NCBI RefSeq assembly: GCF_000001735.4
Contig: NC_003071.7
Span: 13,881,151 to 13,945,150 of the forward strand
Direction: 5' to 3'
Source of the DNA: Arabidopsis thaliana
Lineage: Eukaryota > Streptophyta > Magnoliopsida > Brassicales > Brassicaceae
DNA length: 64,000 nucleotides
How positions within the stretch are numbered: the first letter of the stretch is position 1; each line of letters opens with the position of its first letter. Below are positions 1-10,989 of the stretch, one piece after another. A model generated the notes under the pieces. That model was not told the DNA's origin. It searched no databases and saw only the letters and a program-made list of their open reading frames with translations. The position numbers were made by a program, and so were the translations under genes.

Positions 1-3000
1 ACTTGGGCGAGCTTAATGATTCGCTGTCTTATGCCCTAGGAGCCGGTCCCTTATTTGATGTTTCAGAGGATTCTGATTATGTTCATACGCTTCTGGGTGA
101 GGATTGAGAAGTTTGTTGATGTTTTTACTCTCTTCATGCTGTTCTCTGTCTGTAGACTCTAGCTAGGGTAACTGTTTAATGCAAATTGCTTACCAAATCA
201 ACTTGTCTCAACTCTCAAGGCAAGAAAAGCCTATATAGCCTGCACGACTTATTATCTTAAAAGTAGACTTGAAGCTTGTACATCCAGATATTGTTCTGCC
301 TTTAAGTAGTATAATACTAGAAAAAGACAGATAAGTTGACTATTTGAGTTTTAATAAATGCTGGATGAATGTATACTCATCAGATGCTTCTTTTAAAATT
401 TCAGCCAAAGCAATAGACGAATATGCCAGTCTCAGATCAAAGGCAGTTGAGTCAAATGAGATGGTGGACATTGATCCCAGGCTAGAGGCGATTGTTGAAA
501 GAATGCTTGGAAAGTATGCAATGCTTATACATTTAATGCTCTTGTTTTCATAGTGCTTCAATTCTTCTTACATGGTTTTCCTTCTGCAGATGCATCAGTG
601 ATGGGAAGTATCAACAAGCCATGGGCATTGCGATAGAATGCCGGAGATTGGATAAGTTGGAAGAAGCTATCATTAAGAGCGATAATGTTCAGGGAACTTT
701 ATCATATTGCATCAATGTTTCTCATTCCTTTGTCAACCGCAGAGAGTACAGACATGAGGTGAGACTGATGTTCTTAGACAATAGTTAAGTAGAAAGGTGT
801 TCTAATTCTATCGACTGATTAGAACTGTATAGTTTTGCCTCATCTGGAAGATAATGTGACCATTTAGTTTCTATGTTGCATCTTCCATTACCATGCCTGC
901 AAACATGTATGCTAGCATCCTCTATGTCCTAAGCTGTAGCCAAAAGTCCTGTTTCAGTTTTCGTGATACCTATCTGAGATGTGTCAAGGCCTGAATTAAA
1001 AAAATCTCCCTTTTCTAGGTCTTTTAGTCTAGGCTGTTTAGTTTAGTCTTTATTTAAAAAAGGTGATGACATACTTGTCTACTCTTTCAGGTGCTTAGTT
1101 TACTTGTAAAAGTCTACCAGAAGCTGCCCTCTCCTGATTATTTGAGCATTTGTCAATGCCTCATGTTTTTGGATGAACCGCAAGGTGTTGCAAGCATATT
1201 GGAGAAGCTTCTTCGCTCAGAGAACAAGGATGATGCTTTATTGGCATTGCAAATTGCATTTGATCTTGTAGAGAACGAGCACCAGGCCTTTCTCTTGAGT
1301 GTTAGAGATCGCCTTCCAGCTCCCAAAACACGTGCTGTAGAAGCAACTCAGGCTGTTGAAACAACTATTGCTCCTAATGAGAACCCTTCGGGAGATGTTC
1401 AGATGGCAGATGAAACTCCAGCTCAGACAATTGTGCATGAGACGGATCCAGTTGATGCTACATATGCTGAGAGGTTAACAAAGATTAAGGGAATTTTATC
1501 TGGAGAGACATCTATTCAGCTGACACTGCAGTTTCTTTACAGCCACAACAAGTAAGTTACTGTTGCAGTTTTGATATCTTCAAGGGATATTTTTTCTTCT
1601 AAAAATCGTTTATTCCAGGAAGTAATCATTTGCTCCATTGATAATTTTGTCTTTCTGTAGATCGGACCTGCTGATACTGAAGACAATCAAACAGTCTGTA
1701 GAGATGCGGAACAGTGTATGCCACAGTGCTACAATATATGCTAATGCCATTATGCATGCTGGAACTACAGTGGACACTTTCCTTAGAGAGAATTTGGTAA
1801 ATTATTTACTTTCACTCAAATATTTCTGTATGTTTGAGTTTAACTGTCTGTGTGGCTTAGTGTATTTAACTTTCTTTCATCATTCTTTTTTTTTAATGCC
1901 AGGATTGGCTAAGCAGGGCAACCAATTGGGCTAAGTTCAGTGCTACCGCGGGATTAGGTGTTATTCACAGAGGTCACCTGCAACAGGGTAGGTCATTGAT
2001 GGCTCCATACTTGCCTCAGGGAGGAGCAGGTGGTGGTGGGAGTCCTTATTCCGAAGGAGGTGCTTTATATGCTCTTGGCCTTATTCATGCTAACCATGGC
2101 GAGGGAATCAAGCAATTTCTACGTGATAGCCTACGCAGCACTAATGTTGAGGTGATTAATTAATATCTTACTTCAATATAGTCTCTCATATTCCCTGGCA
2201 GCCTAATTAATACTTATTGGAAAAATATGGATGCAGGTCATTCAACATGGAGCTTGTTTAGGTCTTGGCTTGTCAGCTCTCGGGACAGCTGATGAAGAGA
2301 TATATGATGATGTCAAAAGCGTGCTTTATACTGACAGTGCAGTTGCTGGTGAAGCTGCTGGCATCAGCATGGGTTTATTATTGGTTGGAACTGCTACTGA
2401 AAAGGCAAGTGAGATGCTCGCTTATGCTCATGAGACACAACATGAGAAGATAATAAGGTAATGTACAGTAAGGATATTTTTGGTTAAGAGGGGTGCATTT
2501 TGTCTTGCTTTAGTATTTCACTAATCAACATCCGGAATGCGTTTTTAGGGGATTGGCTCTAGGAATAGCTCTTACAGTATATGGTAGAGAAGAAGGAGCA
2601 GATACCTTGATTGAGCAGATGACGAGAGATCAGGATCCAATCATTCGTTATGGTGGCATGTACGCATTGGCATTGGCTTACAGTGGAACCGCAAACAACA
2701 AGGCAATTCGACAATTGCTGCACTTTGCTGTATCTGATGTCAGTGATGATGTTAGGAGGACTGCCGTTCTGGCACTTGGATTTGTCTTGTACTCTGATCC
2801 AGAGCAGGTCAGTTTCTGATGCTCCTTTTCTGTGACCACTGACTTCCATTTCTTTAGCGCTTCCAGTACTTTTGTGAGCGCTTACATTCCCTAACGGTTT
2901 ACAATGTTTTTTTTTCTAAATTGTAGACTCCCCGTATTGTATCACTGCTTTCTGAGTCATACAATCCACATGTTCGCTATGGTGCGGCTCTTGCAGTGGG

Positions 3001-4314
3001 TATTTCTTGTGCAGGCACTGGCCTCAGCGAAGCGATATCCTTGTTGGAGCCACTTACATCAGATGTTGTTGACTTTGTTCGTCAAGGTGCTTTGATTGCA
3101 ATGGCCATGGTGATGGTTCAAATTAGCGAAGCTAGCGATTCTCGTGTTGGAGTATTTAGGTTAGTATAAATCTGGTTTCTTCAGCATTGGGAGGTAGAGA
3201 ATATCTTGGTAGACTGAGATTTTTCTATGTTTTGTAGGCGCCAACTTGAGAAGATTATACTTGACAAGCACGAAGATACAATGAGCAAGATGGGAGCGAT
3301 TCTGGCCTCTGGTATCCTTGATGCTGGTGGTAGGAACGTTACTATAAGACTGCTCTCTAAGACCAAACATGACAAAGTCACTGCTGTTATCGGCCTTGCA
3401 GTCTTCAGCCAGTTTTGGTATTGGTACCCACTGATCTATTTCATTAGTTTGGCCTTCTCACCAACCGCTTTCATCGGTTTGAACTATGACCTTAAGGTCC
3501 CAAAGTTTGAGTTCATGTCACATGCAAAACCGTCTTTATTTGAGTACCCAAAACCCACCACGGTTCCTACAGCCAATACCGCCGTTAAACTTCCAACCGC
3601 TGTTCTCTCAACTTCAGTTAAAGCCAAAGCTAGGGCTAAGAAAGAAGCAGAGCAAAAAGCTATTGCTGAGAAAACATCTGGCCCTGAAAAGCCTGTCAAT
3701 GAAAGTGGATCTGGAAAAGGAAAAGCATCAACTGAGAAGGAAGGAGACTCTATGCAGGTAATGTTGTCATTTCTAGCCTCTTCTAATAGCTTCTGTTATT
3801 GATTACCTGATTAGTCCTTTAATCGCTAGAATTCTAAGGTTTATTCTGTTTTACAATCACACACGTTAGACATTTTGAATTTCAAAGTTGGTGAATTCTA
3901 AAGGAATGTTTAATCTGGGTGTTTATTGTGTGTTTGGACCATCTGTGATTTGATAGTCTTGTCTCCACGAACTGTCAGGTCGATAGCCCAGCAGCGGTCG
4001 AGAAGAAAGCACCTGAGCCTGAGCCAGCGTTTGAGATTTTAGTGAACCCAGCTCGAGTAGTCCCAGCTCAAGAGAAATACATAAAGTTACTTGATGACAG
4101 CAGATATGTACCAGTGAAGCTAGCACCGTCAGGTTTCGTTCTTCTCAAAGACTTGCGTGAACACGAGCCAGAGGTTCTCTCTCTGACCGACGCACCAACT
4201 TCAACAGCTTCTCCTGCAACTGGTACAGCAGCGGCTGCACAAGGAACCCCGGCCTCAGCTATGGCCGTAGATGATGAGCCACAACCTCCACAAGCCTTTG
4301 AATACGCTTCATGA
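1..4314 (+). CDS. RPN2A: 26S proteasome regulatory subunit RPN2 (PSMD1), 5'-truncated by the window
   Basis: Large non-ATPase scaffold subunit of the 19S proteasome base. The gene enters the window mid-CDS. Exons I read: about 1-92, 405-513, 590-758, 1091-1551, 1661-1796, 1903-2151, 2237-2457, 2549-2807, 2927-3159, 3238-3757 and 3979-4314, all with GT/AG borders and matching phase. The middle exons encode the Gly/Ala-rich proteasome/cyclosome (PC) repeats, seen in [20 protein letters not shown] and [16 protein letters not shown], which form the toroid of RPN1/RPN2. Exon 10 holds a Lys/Ala/Glu-rich charged stretch ([18 protein letters not shown]). The C-terminal exon has the conserved block ending near [20 protein letters not shown], then an Ala/Thr/Pro-rich tail that in yeast and human RPN2 binds the ubiquitin receptor RPN13. 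Arabidopsis has two RPN2 genes; assignment to the A copy rests on the neighbours. The stop is TGA at 4312-4314. No damage is visible. Confidence 0.96.
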
Positions 4315-5675
4315 TTTTATTTCATTTAAAATTAGTGGGAATTTGTTGTTGGTTTTATTGGTTTCTGTTGAAAGACAAAAGGCAGAGAGAAAAACAGATC
4401 TTTGAACTTTGAGATAACTGCTTCTTGTCATTTGCAACTGGTTTCATGTTCAACTACGATCTTGTATTAGGTACTTCTCTTTTTAAGTATTATCTAAATA
4501 ATTAAGTGTCGTTTTATGTCTTTTAGTGGTACTGGTATATCTGATTTCTTCTACAACAAGATAGTAATAAACTACATTTTCTAAGTATTATCTAAATCCT
4601 TTTTAACCTCTATGTTTATATCCAAACACTTTGCTTAGGTTTGTTAACTTCTATAGTCATAATTGAAAAGTCTCTAGGGTCTTTGTTTTTCCTATTTTCT
4701 TTGTCAAAAGTGTATAGGGTCTTTTAAAACATTTGAGGTTTTACAAGTCTTACGTGTTTCATTATGTAATAGCACTAACCATTTATATATACATTTTTGC
4801 AGTCACTTTGTGAAATAAATCCTGGAGTTGAGATTTATTTACAGTCGCTACCACTGGCATTTAATAATTGTTTTTGATAATTAGAAAGAAAATCTTCTAA
4901 TTAAATATTTGACATTTAACAATCTTCCCAAAATCTTTCTACCTTAACTACACAATTAATTACTAAAATAAAACTTCCAAAATATTTAATATCATTTAAT
5001 TACTACAAAATTATCATTTTTGATATTGCTTTTCGACATGATTATAATCATCAAGCCGCATAGATATTTGATAGCATTTAATTACTACAAAATTACAAAA
5101 TATTTAGACAATAATTCATAAACATATCATAAATAAGATCAACATTAATAAAATAAATGAGTTTTTTTTACAGGACGAGTTGGCGGGACGGGTTTGGCAG
5201 GACGTTACTTAATAACAATTGTAAACTATAAAATAAAACATTTTATAGATAGATACAATTTGCAAACTTTTATAATATTTATTTAAAAAATAAATTGTTC
5301 CCGCGGTACACCGCGGGTTAAAATTTATTCTCTATTATTTTGATATCCTTTATAATATTAGGACAAGTGGAATGTGTCATTTTATATGACATACACATGG
5401 TGATGGTGTCATACATAAATTTAAGTTAAAGATAAGAAAATAAAAGGATAGGAAAACACGATAACTTTATGGTTTTCCTTTCTATATCCACTAATTTGAC
5501 TTACTAAAGTCATAGTACTTCTATTTAAAACAAGTTGTTGAAAACAAATTATAGATTCACATGAATCACATCCCCACCAAGTAGAAGAATGATCTTTTAA
5601 TTTTCTGTAAAATCACTTATCTTTTTGTATCTTATCTTCACAAAGTAGTACCACTTTCGTTTCTCCATAATCAAA
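4315..5675. other. AT-rich intergenic region with a Helitron-like end
   Basis: RPN2 3' UTR followed by AT-rich DNA with no credible ORF. About 5170-5345 carries a repeat that recurs inverted near 25.5 kb and is listed separately. The last ~150 bp is the promoter and leader of the GT47 gene. Confidence 0.7.
5170..5345 (+). mobile_element. Helitron-like repeat end with GC-rich palindrome (copy 1)
   Basis: A GC-rich hairpin, CCCGCGGTACACCGCGGG (about 5301-5318), stands out in AT-rich sequence. Upstream lie a run of GGGACGGG-type motifs (5170-5203) and the string ACTTAATAACAATTGTAAAC. The same order of blocks recurs on the other strand at about 25520-25800, so this is a dispersed repeat. A short GC palindrome near one end fits a Helitron 3' terminus (ATREP/HelitronY-like), but I cannot place a clear CTRR end, so the class is tentative. 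Confidence 0.5.
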
Positions 5676-7082
5676 ATGGACAAATTCAATCCAAAAAAGG
5701 AAAAGACTGTGAAGAAACGAGCTCTAAAGGTTTTGACTGAAATCTCACCAACACCTTTGTTCTCCATGCTCTTTCTGCTTCACATCAGTCAAATTGCAAC
5801 CTATCTCTCTCTTTCCGACAAAGAAACCCTAAATATCACTGTGAAAACTAAACAAGGTGGAACAGATACTTGTGCCGGAAGATACGTGTATATGCACAAT
5901 CTTCCAAGCAGATTCAACGAAGATCTGATCAAGAGCTGTGAGGCATACATCGAATTACGAAACAAATGTAAGTACCTTATTAACTCTGGCTTCGGTCCAC
6001 GTATCTTGGAGGAAGATCATAACCATACCACTCGAGTCTTAACCATCGAGACCGGTTCTTGGTACTACACAAACCAATTCATGCTTGAGGTTATCTTCCG
6101 AGAGAAAATGAGACACTACGAGTGTTTGACCAACGATTCTTCCCTTTCTTCCGTGGTTTTCGTCCCGTTTTATGCTGGATTCGATGTGAGACGCTTTTGG
6201 GGATACAACGTTAAGCTGAGAGACGAACTTGGTGAAGATCTAGCTCAATGGCTTAGGGAGAGACCAGAGTGGAGGAAAATGTATGGACGAGATCATTTCT
6301 TTGTCACGGGACGGGTTGGTAGAGATTTCAGGAGGGTTACAGATCAAGATTCGGATTGGGGAAACAAACTGATGCGGTTGCCTGAATTCGAGAACATAAC
6401 TATGTTATCCATTGAGACAAATTCTAGGAGTAACGAGTTTGCGGTTCCTTATCCAACTTATTTCCATCCAAAGAGCCGAACCGAGGTTAAGAGATGGCAG
6501 AGGCAAGTGACGATGATGCAGAGACGATACTTGTTCTCGTTTGTCGGAGCTAATCGGCCAAAAATGGAGGAATCTATTAGAGGTGAGATTATAAGACAGT
6601 GCCTTGCATCACAAGGAAGATGCAAATTTCTTGATTGTGACACATCGAGTAAAGACTGTAGTGATCCGGTTAAGGTAGTGGAAGTTTTTCAAGATTCGGT
6701 TTTCTGTTTACAACCACCAGGAGATACACCTACTCGGAGATCAACATTTGATTCGATTTTAGCCGGTTGTATACCGGTTTTCTTTAGCGTTGATTCGGTC
6801 TATAACCAGTACAAGTGGTATTTTCCAAAAGATCGTACCAAGTACTCGGTTTACATCGCGGAGGAAGGTGTGAAAAAGGGGAAGGTTAGTATTGAGAAGT
6901 TATTGGCTAATGTTAGTGAAGAGAAGATTTCAAGGATGAGAAATGAGGTTGAGAAGATTATACCAAAGATAATTTATACAAAACCGGGGGAGGTTGGACC
7001 GGAAAAGATTGAAGATGCATTTGAAATTGCAGTGGCTAGGGTGCTTGAGAGAGTGTCATTGTTCAAGATGACACGGATCTAG
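5676..7082 (+). CDS. GT13: GT47 exostosin-family glycosyltransferase, first of a tandem pair
   Basis: Intronless, 468 aa. A short basic N-terminus (MDKFNPKKEKTVKKR) precedes one hydrophobic segment at about residues 25-47, giving a Golgi type II membrane protein. The lumenal domain begins at TDTCAGRYVYMHNLPSRFN and carries GT47 hallmarks: the Tyr/Trp/Asp-rich block FVPFYAGFDVRRFWGY, GRDHFFVTGRVGRDFRR, YPTYFHPKS, and the nucleotide-sugar region FCLQPPGDTPTRRSTFDSIL followed by AGCIPVFF. This is the MUR3/XLT2 xyloglucan galactosyltransferase clade; in that clade the reaction adds galactose to xyloglucan side chains, but the acceptor of this member cannot be read from sequence. It is closely related to the next gene at 8485-10020, on the same strand with 1.4 kb between. 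The start is the first ATG, just before the membrane segment. Confidence 0.93.
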   Translation: MDKFNPKKEKTVKKRALKVLTEISPTPLFSMLFLLHISQIATYLSLSDKETLNITVKTKQGGTDTCAGRYVYMHNLPSRFNEDLIKSCEAYIELRNKCKYLINSGFGPRILEEDHNHTTRVLTIETGSWYYTNQFMLEVIFREKMRHYECLTNDSSLSSVVFVPFYAGFDVRRFWGYNVKLRDELGEDLAQWLRERPEWRKMYGRDHFFVTGRVGRDFRRVTDQDSDWGNKLMRLPEFENITMLSIETNSRSNEFAVPYPTYFHPKSRTEVKRWQRQVTMMQRRYLFSFVGANRPKMEESIRGEIIRQCLASQGRCKFLDCDTSSKDCSDPVKVVEVFQDSVFCLQPPGDTPTRRSTFDSILAGCIPVFFSVDSVYNQYKWYFPKDRTKYSVYIAEEGVKKGKVSIEKLLANVSEEKISRMRNEVEKIIPKIIYTKPGEVGPEKIEDAFEIAVARVLERVSLFKMTRI

Positions 7083-8484
7083 CAACTACATAACTATATT
7101 AAGGGGGGGGAAATATAACTTAGAAGTATTATAGATATTTTTTGGGGTACTAATTTGGCAAAGCAAAGTATCAAAGGATTATGCCAAGTATTATAGTTTA
7201 GTAATGATTTATGGTATTGAAAATTCGTTTCTTTACACAACAATTATTGAAATTATAGAGTATGAACAATGAATCATCGTAATTCTTTACACAACAATTA
7301 TTGAAAATTCGTTTCTTTACACAACAATTATTAATTTAAACGATTAGTTTTCAACTTTTTATGTACTAATTAAGATTAGAGGCTTTTCAGTTTTCATTAC
7401 GATTTCAATCATAGTTGAGTCTGGTAGATGATCTTTAGGATATTATTCCAAGTCGTTTTTTTTGGTTGGTTTCATCTTGAAACATAAAGTTTCTATATTA
7501 ATATTTTGATGTAATCGATGTTGTTCGGAAACGATTATGTTTAAAGAAACAAAAATCAACATGAAAATTTTGACTTGCAGTCGAATAACGCTTAGATCCC
7601 AATATGTTATAGTAATCTAGTAATCGTTTAAACCAAGTTAAACCATGTATTCCACATTTTTTTTAAAATTAACCTTCTCTATATCGAACCCTGTTAAATA
7701 ATTACACTTTCGCTAAGAGAATTCGCGTCAGCTAATTGTGGTAAAACAATTGACAAGATACTGGAAATCTTTGTCAGAACCAAAATTCTCTCATTAATAG
7801 ATAGAAAAGCTTAACTTACCTAATCAGAATATTAAGAGGAAATTTATGTTTCTTACCAAAATAAATTCAGGAAGGTAGCTTGTATTATTCACATGTACCG
7901 AAAAAGGTTAATATTGATTTATAGATTTTTTTTTTGTTATTTATATAAATCTTCCAAGAAAGGAAAAGAATATTCTTACCGTCCATATAATAGACAAATG
8001 GTTTCACAAGACAAAAGATCTAAAATGGTCATAACCTAAATTGTTTATTTTCTTCCCCTCTAAACATATCATGAAAATCAGTTTACACTACTTTTGGATT
8101 TGCAATCTCTTAGAACACAAAGAAATTGCCCTATATTCTAGAATATTTTAGTAAATATATATAATTATTAAGTTTCCTGGTATTCATATTATTTTCCAAT
8201 TAAATTCTGTGGAATACAGTTGGGAAAGAGTTGAGATCTCTTCTTGACATATGGGAATCATCTTTGCGTGTCCATGATAGAAACTTTATAAAATCAGAGA
8301 GAAGTTTTTAGAATATAATCCATTGAATTAAATTCATAATAAATGGTCAAATATCTATTACTTCATTTGGAAAATGCAATTAAAGCGCCATTAAAAAGAA
8401 TAAAATACAATTATTCTTCTCCTTAAGATTACATTTATTAATTTTAGATCTCAAAAAGTAATACCAATGTTTTCTCACAAGTAA
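7083..8484. other. Intergenic region between the GT47 pair
   Basis: AT-rich DNA with no convincing ORF. It contains a short repeat cluster at 7213-7335, listed separately, and the promoter of the second GT47 gene. Confidence 0.7.
7213..7335. repeat. Short direct-repeat cluster
   Basis: The string TCTTTACACAACAATTATT occurs three times within about 120 bp, twice preceded by GAAAATTCGTT. It lies in the 3' flank of the first GT47 gene and looks like local slippage duplication. Confidence 0.75.
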
Positions 8485-10020
8485 ATGAAGATGATGAAAC
8501 CAGTTCCAAAGCTTTGGGTTGTCATCTCAAGTGCCTTTGTGTTCTGTCTTTTAGTTCTGTTTCAAATCAATAAATCAGATTTGATCGAAGCAAATCTCCA
8601 AATCACTCATCAAGTTAACAACTTCCTCATCTCCTTCGTTGCTTCTTCAAATAATCAAATCCTAAATCACACCAAACATGCGAATGAGAGTGATGGAATC
8701 AGAGCGAAACAGCTTGAGGAAGAAGAAACGGATACTTGCGCCGGAAGATACATCTACATGTACAATCTTCCAAGCACATTCAACGACGACATCATCAAAG
8801 AATGTCGTCCACTCATCAAATGGTTCGATATGTGTCCATTCATGGTCAATTCCGGGCTCGGTCCACAGATTTTGGTCTCCGATAAAACCACAGCTCGAGT
8901 CTTAACCGTGAAAACCGGTTCTTGGTACTCAACGAACCAATTCTTGCTTTCGGTTATCTTCCGAGAGAGGATGAAACACTACGAGTGTTTGACCAACAAC
9001 TCTTCTCTAGCCTCAGCGATCTATGTCCCATACTACGCAGGATTTGATGTGAGCCGTCACCTCTGGGGATACAACGTGACGGTTAGAGACGAATTGGCGA
9101 TAAAGCTGGCACAATGGCTGAGAGAGAGACCTGAATGGGGGAAGATGTACGGCCGAGATCACTTCTTTGTGACCGGACGGATTGGTTGGGATTTCAGGAG
9201 GTTTCACGATGAAGATTCAGATTGGGGAAGCAAACTGATGCTATTACCTGAATTCTCGAATCTGACAATGTTAGGTATCGAAACGACTGCTTGGGCTAAC
9301 GAATTTGCGATTCCTTATCCTACTTATTTCCATCCAAAGAGCTTAACAGAGATTTGGAGATGGCAGAAGAAAGTGAAGAGTGTGAAGAGGAAGTATTTGT
9401 TTTCGTTTGTTGGAGGTCCAAGACCTAAATTGGATGGATCTATTAGGGGAGAGATTATAAAGCAGTGCCTTGCATCTCACGGTAAATGCAACTTTCTTAA
9501 CTGCTTTGTTAATGACTGCGATAATCCGGTTAAGATAATGAAGGTGTTTGAAAATTCTGTCTTCTGTTTACAACCTTCGGGAGATTCGTACACTCGGAGA
9601 TCGATATTCGATTCGATTCTGGCGGGTTGTATACCGGTTTTCTTCAGCCCAGGTTCGGGTTACAACCAATATATTTGGTATTTTCCAAAGGATTATACCA
9701 AGTACTCGGTTTACATACCAGAGAATGAAATGAGAAATGGAACGGTTAGTCTCAAGAATATTTTGGGTATGATCGCTAAGGAGAGGATTTTGAGGATGAG
9801 AAAAGAGGTTGTGAAGATTATACCAAAAATCATATATAATAAACCAGGGTTTGGACCGGAGAAGATTGAAGATGCGTTTGACATTGCAGTGGATAGGATG
9901 CTTGAGAGGGTAGCAATGGTTAAGAGGATGATGGAAGAAGGGAAAGATGTTCAAAGTCAGTATTATTCACAGACAAAGGATTTGAAAAAACTTGAGATTA
10001 TACATGAAAAAACTGCTTAA
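8485..10020 (+). CDS. GT12: GT47 exostosin-family glycosyltransferase, second of a tandem pair
   Basis: Intronless, 511 aa, type II membrane protein. The membrane anchor is about residues 10-28 (LWVVISSAFVFCLLVLFQI), followed by a longer stem than its neighbour. The catalytic region starts at TDTCAGRYIYMYNLPS (about residue 86) and has VPYYAGFDVSRHLWGYNV, GRDHFFVTGRIGWDFRR, YPTYFHPKS, FCLQPSGDSYTRRSIFDSIL and AGCIPVFF, matching the upstream gene block for block. A Lys/Glu-rich C-terminal tail of about 30 residues (MMEEGKDVQSQYYSQTKDLK) is absent from the first copy. Same MUR3/XLT2-like clade; Golgi xyloglucan or related galactosyl transfer is inferred from family. The two genes are a tandem duplication. 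I see no lost key motif in either. Confidence 0.94.
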   Translation: MKMMKPVPKLWVVISSAFVFCLLVLFQINKSDLIEANLQITHQVNNFLISFVASSNNQILNHTKHANESDGIRAKQLEEEETDTCAGRYIYMYNLPSTFNDDIIKECRPLIKWFDMCPFMVNSGLGPQILVSDKTTARVLTVKTGSWYSTNQFLLSVIFRERMKHYECLTNNSSLASAIYVPYYAGFDVSRHLWGYNVTVRDELAIKLAQWLRERPEWGKMYGRDHFFVTGRIGWDFRRFHDEDSDWGSKLMLLPEFSNLTMLGIETTAWANEFAIPYPTYFHPKSLTEIWRWQKKVKSVKRKYLFSFVGGPRPKLDGSIRGEIIKQCLASHGKCNFLNCFVNDCDNPVKIMKVFENSVFCLQPSGDSYTRRSIFDSILAGCIPVFFSPGSGYNQYIWYFPKDYTKYSVYIPENEMRNGTVSLKNILGMIAKERILRMRKEVVKIIPKIIYNKPGFGPEKIEDAFDIAVDRMLERVAMVKRMMEEGKDVQSQYYSQTKDLKKLEIIHEKTA

Positions 10021-10989
10021 GCCTTAAGACATTGTTAATGAATGCACATTCAGTATTTATAGCATGTTGAATCACATTTCAGATACATTTTGGAATTGTA
10101 AGTAAATCAATCGATTTTGTTTTACAAGGATGCATAAATTACAAATTTCTCTCTTTCTCGTTCCTTAAGATGTGGAGCAACCAAAAACTATATGAATATG
10201 ATCTCTCGAAAGAAACTTAATTTCGAATACTATATAATAAATGGATTTTGATGTATGAATGAGAATGTTTTGAAACTATGACAAGAGAATTTGACTTTTC
10301 GTTATCAAGAATTTGGATGGCTAAATTAGATATGGAAGTTAACATACACATAAAAAGTTAGCTGAATGTTAAACTGTAGTCTATTCGAAATATGAAGTTT
10401 AAAGTAGAATGTGAATGGTAAATGTTAAAGTTAAATTAAGATACATAATAATTGGTTCAAACTTGAGATAACCAGGACGAAATAATTGGTTTGGTACAAA
10501 GTACAAAACAACTTTGGTTAAAGGAATCATACTTTCCACGAGGAATCGCCAGTTCGCCACCAGTTGGCCGGATCGAACGGTGCCTACTGCTTAACCCGGT
10601 CTTTAGATAATACCCACCTGTTAAGTCATTCGGGTCATCTCTGACCCGGAAGTTTCTAATCTCTCTCTCTTTCCTAAAGTAACAAACTTTAAATTTTCTG
10701 CAAAATCGAACAACGAATCATCAGCCCGAGAAGCTTCTTCAATCCTGTAAATTTTTCATTCTACGTACCAATCTCTCATTTCCCAGATTCGTTTCTTGCT
10801 TCCATTGCTCTTCCTTTGTACCAATCATCATCTCCAGGTGATCGGTTTATTAAAAATTAGGGTTTTTGATTGTTCTAATCCGATCTCTCGGTTCCTTTAA
10901 GATTGATGATGAATTTCGAAGCGTGATATGAAAAGATCTGAAGACTTGATGTCAGAACTTGCGTTGCGTGGGTTCCGAGATAATTGTTG
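10021..10989. other. Intergenic DNA and 5' UTR of the VPS38 gene
   Basis: The 3' flank of the GT47 gene is followed from about 10540 by a less AT-rich stretch containing CCGGTC- and CCCGGA-type motifs and CT-rich sequence typical of an Arabidopsis core promoter and leader. Short ATGs in the leader (near 10907 and 10928) are upstream ORFs of unknown relevance. Confidence 0.55.

Noticed and set aside
3923-4126. Minus-strand frame opposite the RPN2 last exon
   Set aside because: Shadow of the true RPN2 coding strand, which has clear homology and splice borders.
9568-9954. 128-residue frame antisense to the second GT47 gene
   Set aside because: Lies wholly inside a well-supported gene and has no recognisable domain.
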